Shown here piece after piece: positions 37,971-47,197 of a stretch of 64,000 nt of DNA. Each line of letters opens with the position of its first letter. Positions within the stretch are counted from its first letter, which is position 1. The stretch is from positions 310,001 to 374,000 of the forward strand of contig CANLWS010000001.1 in assembly GCA_947494925.1 (NCBI GenBank), read 5' to 3'. The position numbers and the translations under genes were made by a program. This DNA is from an uncultured Alteromonadaceae bacterium. GTDB taxonomy: Bacteria > Pseudomonadota > Gammaproteobacteria > Enterobacterales > Alteromonadaceae. Below the pieces are notes generated by a model. The model was not told where the DNA came from and ran no database searches. It was given only the letters and a program-made list of their open reading frames with translations.

Positions 37971-40091
37971 TTATTTCAATTCAACAATATTGGTTTCACC
38001 AAATCGATATATATCAAAAACACATTTTGAGCCCGATTCAGAACAGGAAATTTTGCGCGCGTCTCCGACCAAAGCACTAGATGTTTTCAGTTTGTTATTG
38101 ATATTGACTTTATGTATCTTTTTATCTTGCAGAAAAATTAAGTTCTCGTTCGTAATTTCCCAAATTTCCGAGCTTAGGATATTGAAGTTTTCGTAAAAAA
38201 GAGAAGTCTCCTGCGTGTCGAGATCATAACTGTACAAACCATCCTCATGAAATTTTTTGTAGTATAGAGTGTTTCCTACAATCTTACCTGTGAACCCTCT
38301 TACAAGTTGCTGGCGTTCCAAAGTGTTAAGGTCCAATTTATCAATGTACCATCGTTCTTTATCTTCATAGGTGATCAAAAGCGCACTACTGGATTCATGC
38401 AACGACAAATTTGAAATAGGCTTTTCAAGCGCCAAGAGTGTACTCATTGTGTCGACAGAGAGATCCAATTCAAATAAATTTTCTCCGTCCAACAGAATTA
38501 AAGTACCGCGCTCTTCACTAAGTAGAACGTCGTCTAAATCAAATTGTTCTCCCAATCCGGCGACCTTGGCTATTCTGTTGTCAATTTTTTGCCATATTTC
38601 AGGCTGCCCACTTCGATCGGAAATAAATGTGATTCTATCTTTTGATATTACAGGCAAATAGTCCCGAAATGAGCTGTGGATTTCCTGCGTAATTTCCATG
38701 TTATTCAAATCAATCGACTTAATTTCGGTGTTAAAAAGTCGCCCTCTTTCTGCATACAACCTCCCACCAGACACAACGGGAAAATTAACCCCCTTTAATT
38801 TGTCCTCAGTTAAAGAGATTAGTTCTTTTGTGTTGATATCCTGCCCTACCAGTCTTCCATTACTGTTTCTATAAACCAAGGTTTCGTCATCTAGCCAGGC
38901 CACGGTTAAAAGAATATGGGATAGAGTCGCAAGCTCCGAAGTTAGACCTGTTTTGGTGTCGTATATAAGCACCAGGGAATTGGTCCAATGGGCGTTTCTG
39001 ACGATGCCAATATATTCCCCATTAGGTGACACGCTGAAACTATAGTCTCCTCGCCCTTTTGTTGATGGCGCAGTCACCGCAGACTCGTAGCCACTGGTTA
39101 AATCGTGTCTGATCAGCTTGAGTGGGTCAGTCAAAGATTCCGATTTAGCAAAATAAATTAGCGTATCATCCGCGGAAAAGATTGGTGTCATCCAAAGTCC
39201 TTCAAGCCCACAATTAGACACAAATCGATCTGTCCCCTCAACAAAACCATCAGGTGAAAAGTCCACCATTCTGACTTCGCAGCCGCTTAGGTTAGATCTG
39301 ATATAAACGACTTTATCGCCGGAATTTGAAAAACTGGGCGAAACAAACACATCCTCAGCGCTATAAGCTAATGTTTTCTCTCTACCATCAAGAATATTCT
39401 TGGCTTTGAGCTTTTTAACATCGATTTCTGACTGCTGGCTTGTGTAAACAACCCACTCTCCGCTGTCCAACACTGCAAATTCTGAAACTATGCCCTTGTC
39501 ATGGGTTAAGATCTCCAATTCCGAAAATTTTGGATGTTTTAAACTCTCCTTTGTCGATAATTCTTCATGGAATTCGGGAGTGTAATGATTACTTTCAATA
39601 AGGAAATTTTCACTAGCGAACCAATATGTGGATATTGAAACTACTAGGAGTACGGCTGAAATCCCAACCATTTTAGAACGCTTAGACTTTAAATGACTGG
39701 ACGTATCGGCATAGCTATCATTAGCGACGCTCGATTCGAGTGGAACTGAATTGGTTACTATGGAAGTCTCAGATTCTATTTCCGACTCGGTAAATTCTCC
39801 AATGAAACGATACCCTTTTTTAGGTACCGTTTTTATGTATTTGACATTTTCACATCGAATGAGTTTGCGAAGTTCAGAAATAACAGAAGAGATAGTGCTC
39901 GCTTCCCGATGCGTTGTTTTCCACACGCTCATTAACAACGTATCGTAATCAACAGTGTCGCCGCGAGCTTCAATTAAACACTCAAGACAAAAACTAAGTC
40001 TTGAAGGTAATTCTAAAGTCGTACCATCAGTGTATTTTAAAACTTGTGTGCTAGGGTAAAAGCTCCAATCTTTAGTCTCAATCCTTTTCAT
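37971..40091 (-). CDS. CadC-like membrane regulator with beta-propeller sensor
   Basis: A 706-aa protein with an OmpR/CadC-type winged helix (about 1-105; DGTTLELPSRLSFCLECLIE, REASTISSVISELRKLIR, KYIKTVPKKGYRFIGEF), a linker, one membrane helix (about 142-162, MVGISAVLLVVSISTYWF) and a large periplasmic region of repeated beta strands (WVVYTSQQSE, VVYIRSNLSG, FSVSPNGEYIGIVRN) like a TolB/WD40 propeller. Such one-component regulators sense outside signals and bind DNA directly. It reads in the same direction as the MacB-type gene 230 bp upstream and is the likely controller of the peptide cassette. Confidence 0.87.
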   Translation of the reverse strand: MKRIETKDWSFYPSTQVLKYTDGTTLELPSRLSFCLECLIEARGDTVDYDTLLMSVWKTTHREASTISSVISELRKLIRCENVKYIKTVPKKGYRFIGEFTESEIESETSIVTNSVPLESSVANDSYADTSSHLKSKRSKMVGISAVLLVVSISTYWFASENFLIESNHYTPEFHEELSTKESLKHPKFSELEILTHDKGIVSEFAVLDSGEWVVYTSQQSEIDVKKLKAKNILDGREKTLAYSAEDVFVSPSFSNSGDKVVYIRSNLSGCEVRMVDFSPDGFVEGTDRFVSNCGLEGLWMTPIFSADDTLIYFAKSESLTDPLKLIRHDLTSGYESAVTAPSTKGRGDYSFSVSPNGEYIGIVRNAHWTNSLVLIYDTKTGLTSELATLSHILLTVAWLDDETLVYRNSNGRLVGQDINTKELISLTEDKLKGVNFPVVSGGRLYAERGRLFNTEIKSIDLNNMEITQEIHSSFRDYLPVISKDRITFISDRSGQPEIWQKIDNRIAKVAGLGEQFDLDDVLLSEERGTLILLDGENLFELDLSVDTMSTLLALEKPISNLSLHESSSALLITYEDKERWYIDKLDLNTLERQQLVRGFTGKIVGNTLYYKKFHEDGLYSYDLDTQETSLFYENFNILSSEIWEITNENLIFLQDKKIHKVNINNKLKTSSALVGDARKISCSESGSKCVFDIYRFGETNIVELK

Positions 40092-40321
40092 TTATATAGC
40101 TACTCCGTATTTCACTTCTACACACAAGTTCAATGTTTACCATGCTAATCAGTAAAGTGCCAAAATTCAATTCTCTACATTCCAATGCTAGAAAGCTGAA
40201 AGGTAGCGGGATTACGATTGTTCAGAAAAAGCTGACGAAAGGTACGCTATTGTTTTTCGGGGTGATAATTTCATCACCCACATTTTGGTAGAATGCAAAG
40301 CATTACTAAGGCTGCCTATTC

Positions 40322-41548
40322 TCATTCGTGCCTCAAAGCACATATCGGATCAAGTTTCGCTGCTTTTGCGGCGGGCGCGATCCCAAATAAAAGACCAACT
40401 GTAATCGAAAAACCTAAGGATAAAATTATTGCCCATAATGGCACGGTAACACCAGGTAGGAAAGGAAATATTACTGAAATCAATTGCCCAATCCCAAACC
40501 CTAGCAGCACACCAACTGTGCCCCCGAGTAAAGATAACATAACAGCTTCGAGTAGAAACTGCGTCAGAATTTGGTCTCTTCTGGCACCTAAGGCCTTTGC
40601 TATGCCGATCTCTTTCGTTCTTTCGGTAACAGACACCAACATTATGTTCATAATCCCAATACCTCCCACCAGGAGGGAAATGCCTACTATTCCACCTAAG
40701 ACTATAGTGACTGTATCAGTAATACTGCTAAACGACTCTTTAAGCTGATCAGAAGTTTCAATGGTAAAATTCTCAGCCTCCCCCGGCTTTAAGCCATGTG
40801 CCCTTCTCAGCAAATGTCTGGTTCTGACAATGATTTGCTCAAGCGATTCCGGAGTTGATGGCTTAAAGCTAATAGTGACATCTGGCTCTTTGGACCACCC
40901 AATAAGTGATTTTGCAGTGCTAAAAGGGATAACTACGTAATCATCCTGAGAGAAACCAAAAATTTCGCCTCTAGATTCCATGACTCCGACGACCTTGAAC
41001 CATTCGCCCTCAATGATTATGTGGGAACCCACAGCTCTGCTGGGTAATTTTAAATTTTCCACAACGTCCTGAGCAATCACCACAACTTTCCTTTTGGACA
41101 ATTCATCAGATGGTGTTATGAATCGCCCTTGCACAGGATAAACTCTATTTGCGTCCTGATATTTGCTAGTCGTTCCTATAAGACGTGAGTAGGATTCACG
41201 CCCTTTGAAACTGATTGGGCTATAACCTTCGCCCACAAAAGTGGTTGGCGTTATATCTTCTATGCCTGTAATTCTTTGCTTGATCAGATCCACGTCACTC
41301 AATGGCAACTTATTCCAGCGGCCCTGCATTTTGTCCTCGGTACTAGTGTAAGAACGCACGGTTATCGTATTGGAACCAAAATCCTCAAATTGAGTAATTA
41401 TTGACTGACTCATTCCCTGTCCAATCGCCACAACAGCGATAACAGAAGCCACGCCAATAGTTATTCCCAAAGTCGTCAGGAAACTCCTTAGACCATTTCC
41501 CATTATGCTGAGCAAAGCAAGCTTAAGACCTTCTATGTAACTATGCAT
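40322..41548 (-). CDS. MacB/FtsX-type ABC transporter permease
   Basis: A 408-aa permease with one N-terminal helix (about 20-42), a MacB_PCD periplasmic domain (about 45-245) and three C-terminal helices (about 285-400, GGIVGISLLVGGIGIMNIMLV, TKEIGIAKALGARR). This is the MacB/LolCE mechanotransmission fold, with the ATPase on a separate gene that overlaps it by 8 nt. Together with the HlyD-like and LolD-like proteins it resembles the DarBCD exporter set of darobactin and other peptide exporters. Confidence 0.92.
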   Translation of the reverse strand: MHSYIEGLKLALLSIMGNGLRSFLTTLGITIGVASVIAVVAIGQGMSQSIITQFEDFGSNTITVRSYTSTEDKMQGRWNKLPLSDVDLIKQRITGIEDITPTTFVGEGYSPISFKGRESYSRLIGTTSKYQDANRVYPVQGRFITPSDELSKRKVVVIAQDVVENLKLPSRAVGSHIIIEGEWFKVVGVMESRGEIFGFSQDDYVVIPFSTAKSLIGWSKEPDVTISFKPSTPESLEQIIVRTRHLLRRAHGLKPGEAENFTIETSDQLKESFSSITDTVTIVLGGIVGISLLVGGIGIMNIMLVSVTERTKEIGIAKALGARRDQILTQFLLEAVMLSLLGGTVGVLLGFGIGQLISVIFPFLPGVTVPLWAIILSLGFSITVGLLFGIAPAAKAAKLDPICALRHE

Positions 41549-42248
41549 AATACTTAACCCTGGGTTCGAAATTTGCTAGTAGAGTGTCAGACTCAATCTG
41601 TCCGTCAGTCATTTTGATAACCCGATTACATCTATTCGCGACCTCTGATTCATGGGTGACCATTACTATCGTCTGACCATCTGCATGTAAGCCCTCAAAA
41701 AGAGATAAAATATCCTCGGTAGTCTCACTATCCAGATTGCCTGTTGGTTCATCTGCCAAAATCAGAGTTGGTTCATTGGCTAGCGCCCTGGCGATTGCCA
41801 CTCTCTGTCTTTGCCCACCGGATAACTCTGAAGGCTTGTGGTCCATTCGATCTGACAACCCGACTTCATCTAGTGCTCGTTGCGCTCTTGCTTTTCGGGT
41901 TTTTGGATCAATTCCCCCATAAACCAGCGGCAGCATTACGTTGTCCAGCGCTGACGCCTTGGGCAGTAAATGAAAGCTCTGAAAGACAAATCCCAACTTG
42001 GTATTTCTGATAGTTGCTATCGCATTCTCATCTAAAGAATCTATTTGAATTTTGTCCAATGAATAACAACCGCTGCTTGGTTGATCAAGGCATCCGAGAA
42101 TATTCATCATTGTCGATTTTCCCGATCCAGACGCCCCCGTAATAGCGACCAATTCATTTTGATGAATAGTTAGTGACACACCTTGTAGTGCCCTAACAAT
42201 CTGATCACCCACTTTGTATTGTTTGCATATGTTACTAAGGGTGATCAT
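41541..42248 (-). CDS. LolD/MacB-type ABC transporter ATPase
   Basis: A 235-aa ATPase with Walker A GASGSGKST, Q-loop FVFQSFHLLP, signature LSGGQRQRVAIARAL and Walker B LILADEPTGNLDSET, the LolD/MacB subfamily form. The start MITLSNICKQY at 42248 has GAGG eight bases upstream and follows the HlyD stop by one base; a longer frame overlaps that gene. Confidence 0.94.
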   Translation of the reverse strand: MITLSNICKQYKVGDQIVRALQGVSLTIHQNELVAITGASGSGKSTMMNILGCLDQPSSGCYSLDKIQIDSLDENAIATIRNTKLGFVFQSFHLLPKASALDNVMLPLVYGGIDPKTRKARAQRALDEVGLSDRMDHKPSELSGGQRQRVAIARALANEPTLILADEPTGNLDSETTEDILSLFEGLHADGQTIVMVTHESEVANRCNRVIKMTDGQIESDTLLANFEPRVKYYA

Positions 42249-42249
42249 T

Positions 42250-43467
42250 TCATAATCCTCTGGCCAGGATTTCAACCTGTGCAGTATCGAAAAGATGACG
42301 GATAGCTGATGCCGGGCCTACCACAATATTTTCACCGGGCAATAGACCTTGTAATATTTCCTGATATTGGTCATTGGCATTGCCCAAGGTAACGTTTCGT
42401 TGCTCTACATGACCTTGTACTTCAACCCACACAGCATATCCACTGCTATAACCAAGCGGGTTTCCTGTTGTAGTGGTTGACGATGAATTGTTCGTTTCAA
42501 CCACAGCTTCAATAGGCACAACTATCGAGGCTGCCCGCTCGGTTTGATAAACCTCCGTCCGACAACTCATTCCTGGCCGCAATTCAAGATTGTCATGTTC
42601 GGCAAGGTCAACTAACACGCTGTATGTCTTGGAGGTTTTGTTTGAAATTGCTACTGCTTGATTTTGTTCCGGGGAAATAGAAATGTATCTCACCTGCCCC
42701 TTTATAACGTCCTCAGGATACGCTGCGGTATAAACATCAGCAACCTGCCCCAGCGATAGCTTGCCTATATCAGATTCATCAACGCTCACTTCCAATACCA
42801 TTGAGTCTACATCTGCAATAGTCATTATATTTGATCCGGCAAATGCTTGAGTGCTGGCTACAGCGGTTTCACCTACCTTGATATCAATTGACGTAACGGT
42901 TCCTGCAATCGGAGCTTTAATTGATGTTTGAGCCAAACGTTCCTGAGACTGCTTAAGTTGCGCGGCGGCTTGCAAAGATGCTTCTTTTCCCTGTAAGAGT
43001 TCGAGTTCCGCGACAGAAAGCTCATATCGTTTTTGCGCAAACTCTTCCTCATCAACAAGTCTTTTTTCAAACAATTTCTGCAATCGGCCAAACCGACGTT
43101 TTTCATTGTTAACGGTTAATTTCAATCGTTCGATTTCAAGCTTTTTCTGTTTGAGAATTGCCTCAAACTGCTCGACTTCTGCTATGTACTGGGTTGGATC
43201 AAGTTCGATCAAATCCTGCCCCAAACGAACCCTATCACCTTCCTTAACAAAGATATTAGAAACGCGCCCGATCACCTCGGCAGTCAACGCTACCTCGCGG
43301 TCAAACTTCAGTTTCCCCGAAGCCAGTACAGAGGTTTCCAATTGCTTATTTTGTGCTTGGTCAACATGTACTTCAACATTGTCTGCACTATTGCCAAGTT
43401 GTGCGAACACGACTACAGCGAAAAATCCCAGACCTACCATGCTCAGTGTTAATTTTCGTATATTCAT
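42250..43467 (-). CDS. HlyD/MacA-type periplasmic adaptor protein
   Basis: A 405-aa adaptor with an N-terminal membrane anchor (MNIRKLTLSMVGLGFFAVVVFA), lipoyl half-motifs (AEVIGRVSNIFVKEGDRVRLG and IKAPIAGTVTSIDIKVGE), a coiled-coil hairpin (about 80-160) and a beta-barrel domain. It links the MacB-type permease to an outer-membrane TolC-like channel, which is not encoded in the window. The ATG at 43467 is chosen because the frame upstream overlaps the Yip1 gene. Confidence 0.92.
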   Translation of the reverse strand: MNIRKLTLSMVGLGFFAVVVFAQLGNSADNVEVHVDQAQNKQLETSVLASGKLKFDREVALTAEVIGRVSNIFVKEGDRVRLGQDLIELDPTQYIAEVEQFEAILKQKKLEIERLKLTVNNEKRRFGRLQKLFEKRLVDEEEFAQKRYELSVAELELLQGKEASLQAAAQLKQSQERLAQTSIKAPIAGTVTSIDIKVGETAVASTQAFAGSNIMTIADVDSMVLEVSVDESDIGKLSLGQVADVYTAAYPEDVIKGQVRYISISPEQNQAVAISNKTSKTYSVLVDLAEHDNLELRPGMSCRTEVYQTERAASIVVPIEAVVETNNSSSTTTTGNPLGYSSGYAVWVEVQGHVEQRNVTLGNANDQYQEILQGLLPGENIVVGPASAIRHLFDTAQVEILARGL

Positions 43468-43492
43468 AATTAAGTCTCGATGTCTTTTGTCG

Positions 43493-44173
43493 TTAAATGA
43501 AGAGTGCCCAAATTCCGAATACGGCAATAAAAGGTAAAGCAATAACAATTACTGACTGGCGATACGATTTGTTAGCCCAAATCCCGTATCCTGCAGCCAT
43601 TAAACCAATTTGAAATAGATGCATGACTGAGATCGTATCGAGCAAACCCATCCATGGATGCTGGGCGCTTAGTTTAAAAAATAGTGCGTTGAAAGAAGTG
43701 GCATTCAATACACTGGAAGCAATACGTTCAGAATTAGATAGCCCAACCAATAAAAAGGTAGTAAGCCCAGTCAATACGGTGGGGTAATGTCCCCAGGTGG
43801 CAAATCTAAACCATTCTATAAATGGCTTTTCTGCACCTTGTACTTTCGCAACCAAATGAAGGTAAACAGCGAAAAGAGAAATACTAGTAAGCATTAACAA
43901 AACAGTTGAGGTCACACTGCCAATCACGAGTACTTTTTGTGACATTAGTTCGGTGGTGCGTGAAGCTTCATCTGCAGAAATATTTGGGTCAGCAATAATG
44001 ACAGCCCTGACAAACCATTCAATATCCACCTGAGAAAAGTACAACGCCTGGGCTAAAGCGGCGGTTGCAAGTATTATCAGCAACGGCAAAAGCAAAATTT
44101 TGGTTTCTTTAAGGGATTGCCAAACGTTTTTTGGATCAACAAAATAATTAAAATACAACGGTGATGAACTCAT
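43493..44173 (-). CDS. Yip1-family membrane protein
   Basis: A 226-aa protein with five predicted membrane helices and the WFRFATWGHYPTVLTGL segment typical of bacterial Yip1/YIP-domain proteins that accompany HlyD-MacB exporters. The ATG at 44173 (MSSSPLYFNYFVDP) follows AAGGAGAG. It lies directly after the terminator-like hairpin downstream of peptide gene P2 and is the first gene of the export set. Confidence 0.82.
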   Translation of the reverse strand: MSSSPLYFNYFVDPKNVWQSLKETKILLLPLLIILATAALAQALYFSQVDIEWFVRAVIIADPNISADEASRTTELMSQKVLVIGSVTSTVLLMLTSISLFAVYLHLVAKVQGAEKPFIEWFRFATWGHYPTVLTGLTTFLLVGLSNSERIASSVLNATSFNALFFKLSAQHPWMGLLDTISVMHLFQIGLMAAGYGIWANKSYRQSVIVIALPFIAVFGIWALFI

Positions 44174-44211
44174 CAGAAATCTCTCCTTTTCACTCTGTCT
44201 CAGAGGAAGAA

Positions 44212-44245
44212 AAAGGCAGCCCCCCAACAGTTATTGGGGGGGCCA
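44212..44245 (-). terminator. Strong hairpin between peptide gene P2 and the exporter genes
   Basis: On the minus strand, GGCCCCCCAA-TAACTG-TTGGGGGGCTGCC is followed by a T-run. The stem of eight or more G-C-rich pairs is just 8 bp past the P2 stop. It could end most transcripts there so that the peptide is made in excess over the exporter, as attenuating hairpins after bacteriocin and lantibiotic precursor genes do. Confidence 0.75.
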
Positions 44246-44251
44246 AATTCA

Positions 44252-44374
44252 CTAGTGAAGTGGCGTGGATTCAATCGCAAGCCAAATTACGCCAATAACA
44301 AACCAGGCACCTGCTTGCATGCCTAAACCAGCTGGATCGACTGTTGTTTCTAGTTGTGGTAGTTTAATTTCCAT
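44252..44374 (-). CDS. Candidate precursor peptide P2 (40 aa)
   Basis: A 40-codon frame with a near-perfect AAGGAG six bases before the ATG. It begins MEIKLPQLETTVDPAG and ends in a hydrophobic stretch: GMQAGAWFVIGVIW, then LAIESTPLH. The KL(x)xLETTV segment recalls KLENQVTA and KLKTQVTA of P1a and P1b. The C-terminal half could be a membrane helix or a modified core; there is no cysteine. It lies 100 bp after B2 and is followed by a strong hairpin. A stand-alone tiny membrane protein is the main alternative. Confidence 0.72.
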   Translation of the reverse strand: MEIKLPQLETTVDPAGLGMQAGAWFVIGVIWLAIESTPLH

Positions 44375-44401
44375 GTTTTTCTCCTTTGTTTTTTAATTTT
44401 A

Positions 44402-44419
44402 TGCCACTTAATGTTGGCA
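44402..44419. promoter_or_regulatory. Inverted repeat upstream of P2
   Basis: TGCCA-N8-TGGCA, 28-45 bp before the P2 start codon, in the 101-bp gap after B2. The position suits a repressor or activator site for an internal promoter serving P2 and the exporter. It does not match a sigma-54 -24/-12 sequence. Confidence 0.4.
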
Positions 44420-44475
44420 CTTTGTATACCGCTCAACAGCTACTTGCAGTTGATGCGATTGGGTACTCACAGAAC

Positions 44476-45258
44476 TTAGGCACTTTGACCTAAGCTGCTG
44501 GAATTTTGCGTAATACTTGTTACCTTTGGAAACGTCTTTTGGTATAACCCTCGTGAGGACTCATCACCAAAATACTTCAACAAAGTAGCCAAGTTTTTCT
44601 TATGGTTATTTTGCTTTTCAATATCTGAAATACAGCCGCGTTTAACATCAAACTCATACTGAGTGTTTACGGGCTTTTGAACAGGAATGACGTTTAAACT
44701 CATAGAACCTTTAACAGGTGCCAGTTGAACGTGAATATCTTGACTCGTCCTGAATATCAGTACTTTTCCGCAGCTGAGGGTTTCTCTACCTTGATAAGTC
44801 AGGTCAGCAGGCTCTCCGGGCAAACCTCGAAGTGCATTGTAATCATATGTATAAAGATCCGTTTCATAGCCAGGTCCCATATACCCGACGGTAGCAAAAG
44901 TGAAGTTGTGATCGTGGCCCCTGCCATAAACAAAATACCGATCTACTTCGTCAGCTGGGTGAGCATAACCGCGACTTACTGGCCAGTAATTCATGCGAAT
45001 AAAATACTGATCAGTTTTATGCAACATAAAGACTTGGGGACCATAAGGGTTAGTCTTCTGGAACTCACTGAAGTCTTCCAACCCTTGTTCCAGAAACTCT
45101 GTAAAAAAAGTCCGGTTATTGGATATTTGTTGAAGTTTTAATGCCAAACCGTCAAAGGTTTCTAGATTGTTCATTTTGTCAGTATTTGCATCCAAGAATG
45201 CGATGAATTCATCCAACGTTATACTTTCTTCGGTTTGTTTATTTACAACGATTGTCAT
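44476..45258 (-). CDS. B2: HDHNF cupin-like protein, candidate peptide-tailoring enzyme
   Basis: A 260-aa paralogue of B1 and B3. Shared blocks: NNRTFFTEFLEQ, QVFMLHKTDQYFIRMNYW, HDHNFTFATVGYMGPGYET (His115, His117) and QDIHVQLAPVKGSMSLNV (His176). A Cys occurs in LSCGKVLIF and another near the C-terminus, neither conserved. The C-terminal 70 residues are unique to this copy. TAATG overlap with A2 shows translational coupling, as for A1/B1. It is directly before peptide gene P2, the best candidate substrate. Confidence 0.8.
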   Translation of the reverse strand: MTIVVNKQTEESITLDEFIAFLDANTDKMNNLETFDGLALKLQQISNNRTFFTEFLEQGLEDFSEFQKTNPYGPQVFMLHKTDQYFIRMNYWPVSRGYAHPADEVDRYFVYGRGHDHNFTFATVGYMGPGYETDLYTYDYNALRGLPGEPADLTYQGRETLSCGKVLIFRTSQDIHVQLAPVKGSMSLNVIPVQKPVNTQYEFDVKRGCISDIEKQNNHKKNLATLLKYFGDESSRGLYQKTFPKVTSITQNSSSLGQSA

Positions 45259-46073
45259 TATGCACTCTCTCTCAAAGTCAACATTTTCAAAGCTTCACGA
45301 GCCGCGTTCTGAATATGGGGATGGGGGTCATTCTGGAACTGTCTGAGGGTTTTCATGCCGAGCTCAAAATCAACATTCAGAAGTGATTCCAGTGCACTCC
45401 AACGGACAAAGTGAGCTTTGTAGGCACACAGTTTTAAGAGTGATTTGGTTGTATGCTCACCCTTAATGCCACCTAGAATCTCCGCCATGTATTGCGCACG
45501 CGTATGTTGAAAATCGCCAGAATTAGAAAAGCTTGCAGTCAGGGTTTTAGCATCAAATTTTGTGATCACCGCTTCGCCAAGTTTGGATTCCGCATTATTT
45601 GCAATGTAAAGCAGTAATGTTTCTTCAGAATTCGTTTCAGGGAAGCCTACGTACTCGCCAGCTTTCATCAGGCAAATATCACCCTCTTTCAGCACCACAC
45701 TCCTAGCCAAGCGCAGTTTTTGACCATCTTGTTCTGATTCATAGTAGTTAACTATGAAACCTTTGCTTCCATAGACGGCAAGGTAGCTGTCGCTCATATT
45801 AGGCATAATGTAACGCTCAGAGCGCGATTTAGTATCAAGATAAGCCAGCGATATGTTGATACTGCTTGACCGATGTAAAAACAGATTGATAGGTGCAAAA
45901 TAACTGTAGTTCTTCTTTTCAACACAAAGATTGAACTCAGATTTAATCTTCTCGTTGATAGCGTTGCTATTTATCAGGCTTTTTACGGCCTGACACATGT
46001 CTGGTTCCAGGAAGTCTTTTGCTGGTGTGTTAACTGCCAGTGAGACAAAATCATCAAATGAAAAAGTTTGCAT
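45258..46073 (-). CDS. A2: degenerate cupin-like plus HEAT-like repeat protein
   Basis: A 271-aa paralogue of A1 and A3, starting MQTFSFDDFVSLAVN (AGAAGGATAACC before the ATG). The middle is beta-rich (YLAVYGSKGFIVNYYESEQ, VVLKEGDICLMKAGEYVGFP) without HxH. Residues about 215-265 carry the shared HEAT-like unit AHFVRWSALESLL ... HPHIQNAAREALKML. A longer frame to 46130 has no ribosome site. Confidence 0.78.
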   Translation of the reverse strand: MQTFSFDDFVSLAVNTPAKDFLEPDMCQAVKSLINSNAINEKIKSEFNLCVEKKNYSYFAPINLFLHRSSSINISLAYLDTKSRSERYIMPNMSDSYLAVYGSKGFIVNYYESEQDGQKLRLARSVVLKEGDICLMKAGEYVGFPETNSEETLLLYIANNAESKLGEAVITKFDAKTLTASFSNSGDFQHTRAQYMAEILGGIKGEHTTKSLLKLCAYKAHFVRWSALESLLNVDFELGMKTLRQFQNDPHPHIQNAAREALKMLTLRESA

Positions 46074-46135
46074 GGTTATCCTTCTCTCAGTGTGTGCGAT
46101 TGCTAAAGGTGAATGTTCAGTCGGGCTCACGACCG

Positions 46136-47143
46136 CTAATGTGGCCGGGTACTCTTAAGTAACACCTCGGTTAACTGAGACTTAAAAGCTGAGGCCAAAG
46201 CGAGACTGAGTTTGCGGCTGGTACTTTCCGGTTTGCTGTATTTAACTTTGCACACCAGGTAAGAATGATTGATTTTCTGCATCACGTATTCGTCACTTGT
46301 AAGCAATTCATCAACCAAATTTCGTTCAATTGAATTTTCCCCGCTCCAATCATCACCATTAGCGCTCTTTTCAAGGTCAACTGAAGGTCTGAAACGGTGC
46401 ACATGTTGTTTAAATTGTTCGTGAACTTCTTTCAGGCCATCTTTTAGCTTCAATCTTCCTTCGTCAGTGTTTTTGCCGAACATAGTGATAGTTCTTTTAA
46501 ATTCACCGGAGGTAAATTGCTCATAATCGATGTCATGTTTAGTGATCAGCTTGTTGAAATTTGGCATGGTCGCAACTACGCCGATAGAACCGATAATCGC
46601 GAAAGGAGAAGCAATAATTTTATCTGCGACACAAGCCATCATGTAACCGCCGCTAGCGGCAACTTCATCAACAGAAACAGTCAGCTTCAATCCAGCCTGA
46701 CGAATCCTTACCAATTGTGCTGCCGCCAATCCGTAAGAACTGACGATACCGCCGCCGCTAGTTATTTTGACAAGCACTTCATCATTCTCACTGGCACCAA
46801 GCAAAATTGAAGTCACCTCTTCTCTTAGCGAACTGACCTGGGATGCTTCAACATCGCCATCAAAATCAATAACAAATAACGTGCTCTTGGGCGATTCAGG
46901 TTGTTGTTCCTTGCTTCTCGCTTTTAATTCCTTAGCGGCTTTGACTTTTCCTGTACTCATGAGGAACTGAAATTTGCGTCTTTCATACAATTTGTTTAGC
47001 AAAACACAGGTGACAGAACCCAACTTAGCCGCCGATTTTTTCTTTAAAGAGATGGCCATCATCGCCCCTATGCACAGGCCAAAAACGATCAGCACTGAAA
47101 ATGCTTTGCCAGCAAACACCATTAGTTCAATTAAATATTCCAT
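46136..47143 (-). CDS. SohB-like S49 family membrane protease
   Basis: A 335-aa inner-membrane serine protease of the SohB/SppA (S49) family. It has an N-terminal helix (about 10-32), the nucleophile region VDEVAASGGYMMACVADKII (Ser in ASGGY) and a downstream catalytic-type Lys in SGEFKRTITMFG. Host SohB is a housekeeping gene in gammaproteobacteria; this copy sits inside a peptide cassette between an ABC exporter and A2. A role in cutting the precursor leader is therefore a reasonable hypothesis. It may instead be a captured quality-control or immunity protease. Confidence 0.88.
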   Translation of the reverse strand: MEYLIELMVFAGKAFSVLIVFGLCIGAMMAISLKKKSAAKLGSVTCVLLNKLYERRKFQFLMSTGKVKAAKELKARSKEQQPESPKSTLFVIDFDGDVEASQVSSLREEVTSILLGASENDEVLVKITSGGGIVSSYGLAAAQLVRIRQAGLKLTVSVDEVAASGGYMMACVADKIIASPFAIIGSIGVVATMPNFNKLITKHDIDYEQFTSGEFKRTITMFGKNTDEGRLKLKDGLKEVHEQFKQHVHRFRPSVDLEKSANGDDWSGENSIERNLVDELLTSDEYVMQKINHSYLVCKVKYSKPESTSRKLSLALASAFKSQLTEVLLKSTRPH

Positions 47144-47197
47144 TGTTTTTTACTCTTTCTATTAGTAGTTAAATTAATCCCAGCTTTGTTCTTTTCA

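Noticed and set aside
44402-44419. Possible sigma-54 promoter from TGGCA elements
   Set aside because: The -12 element (TTGC) is missing at the right spacing on both strands; treated as a plain inverted repeat.
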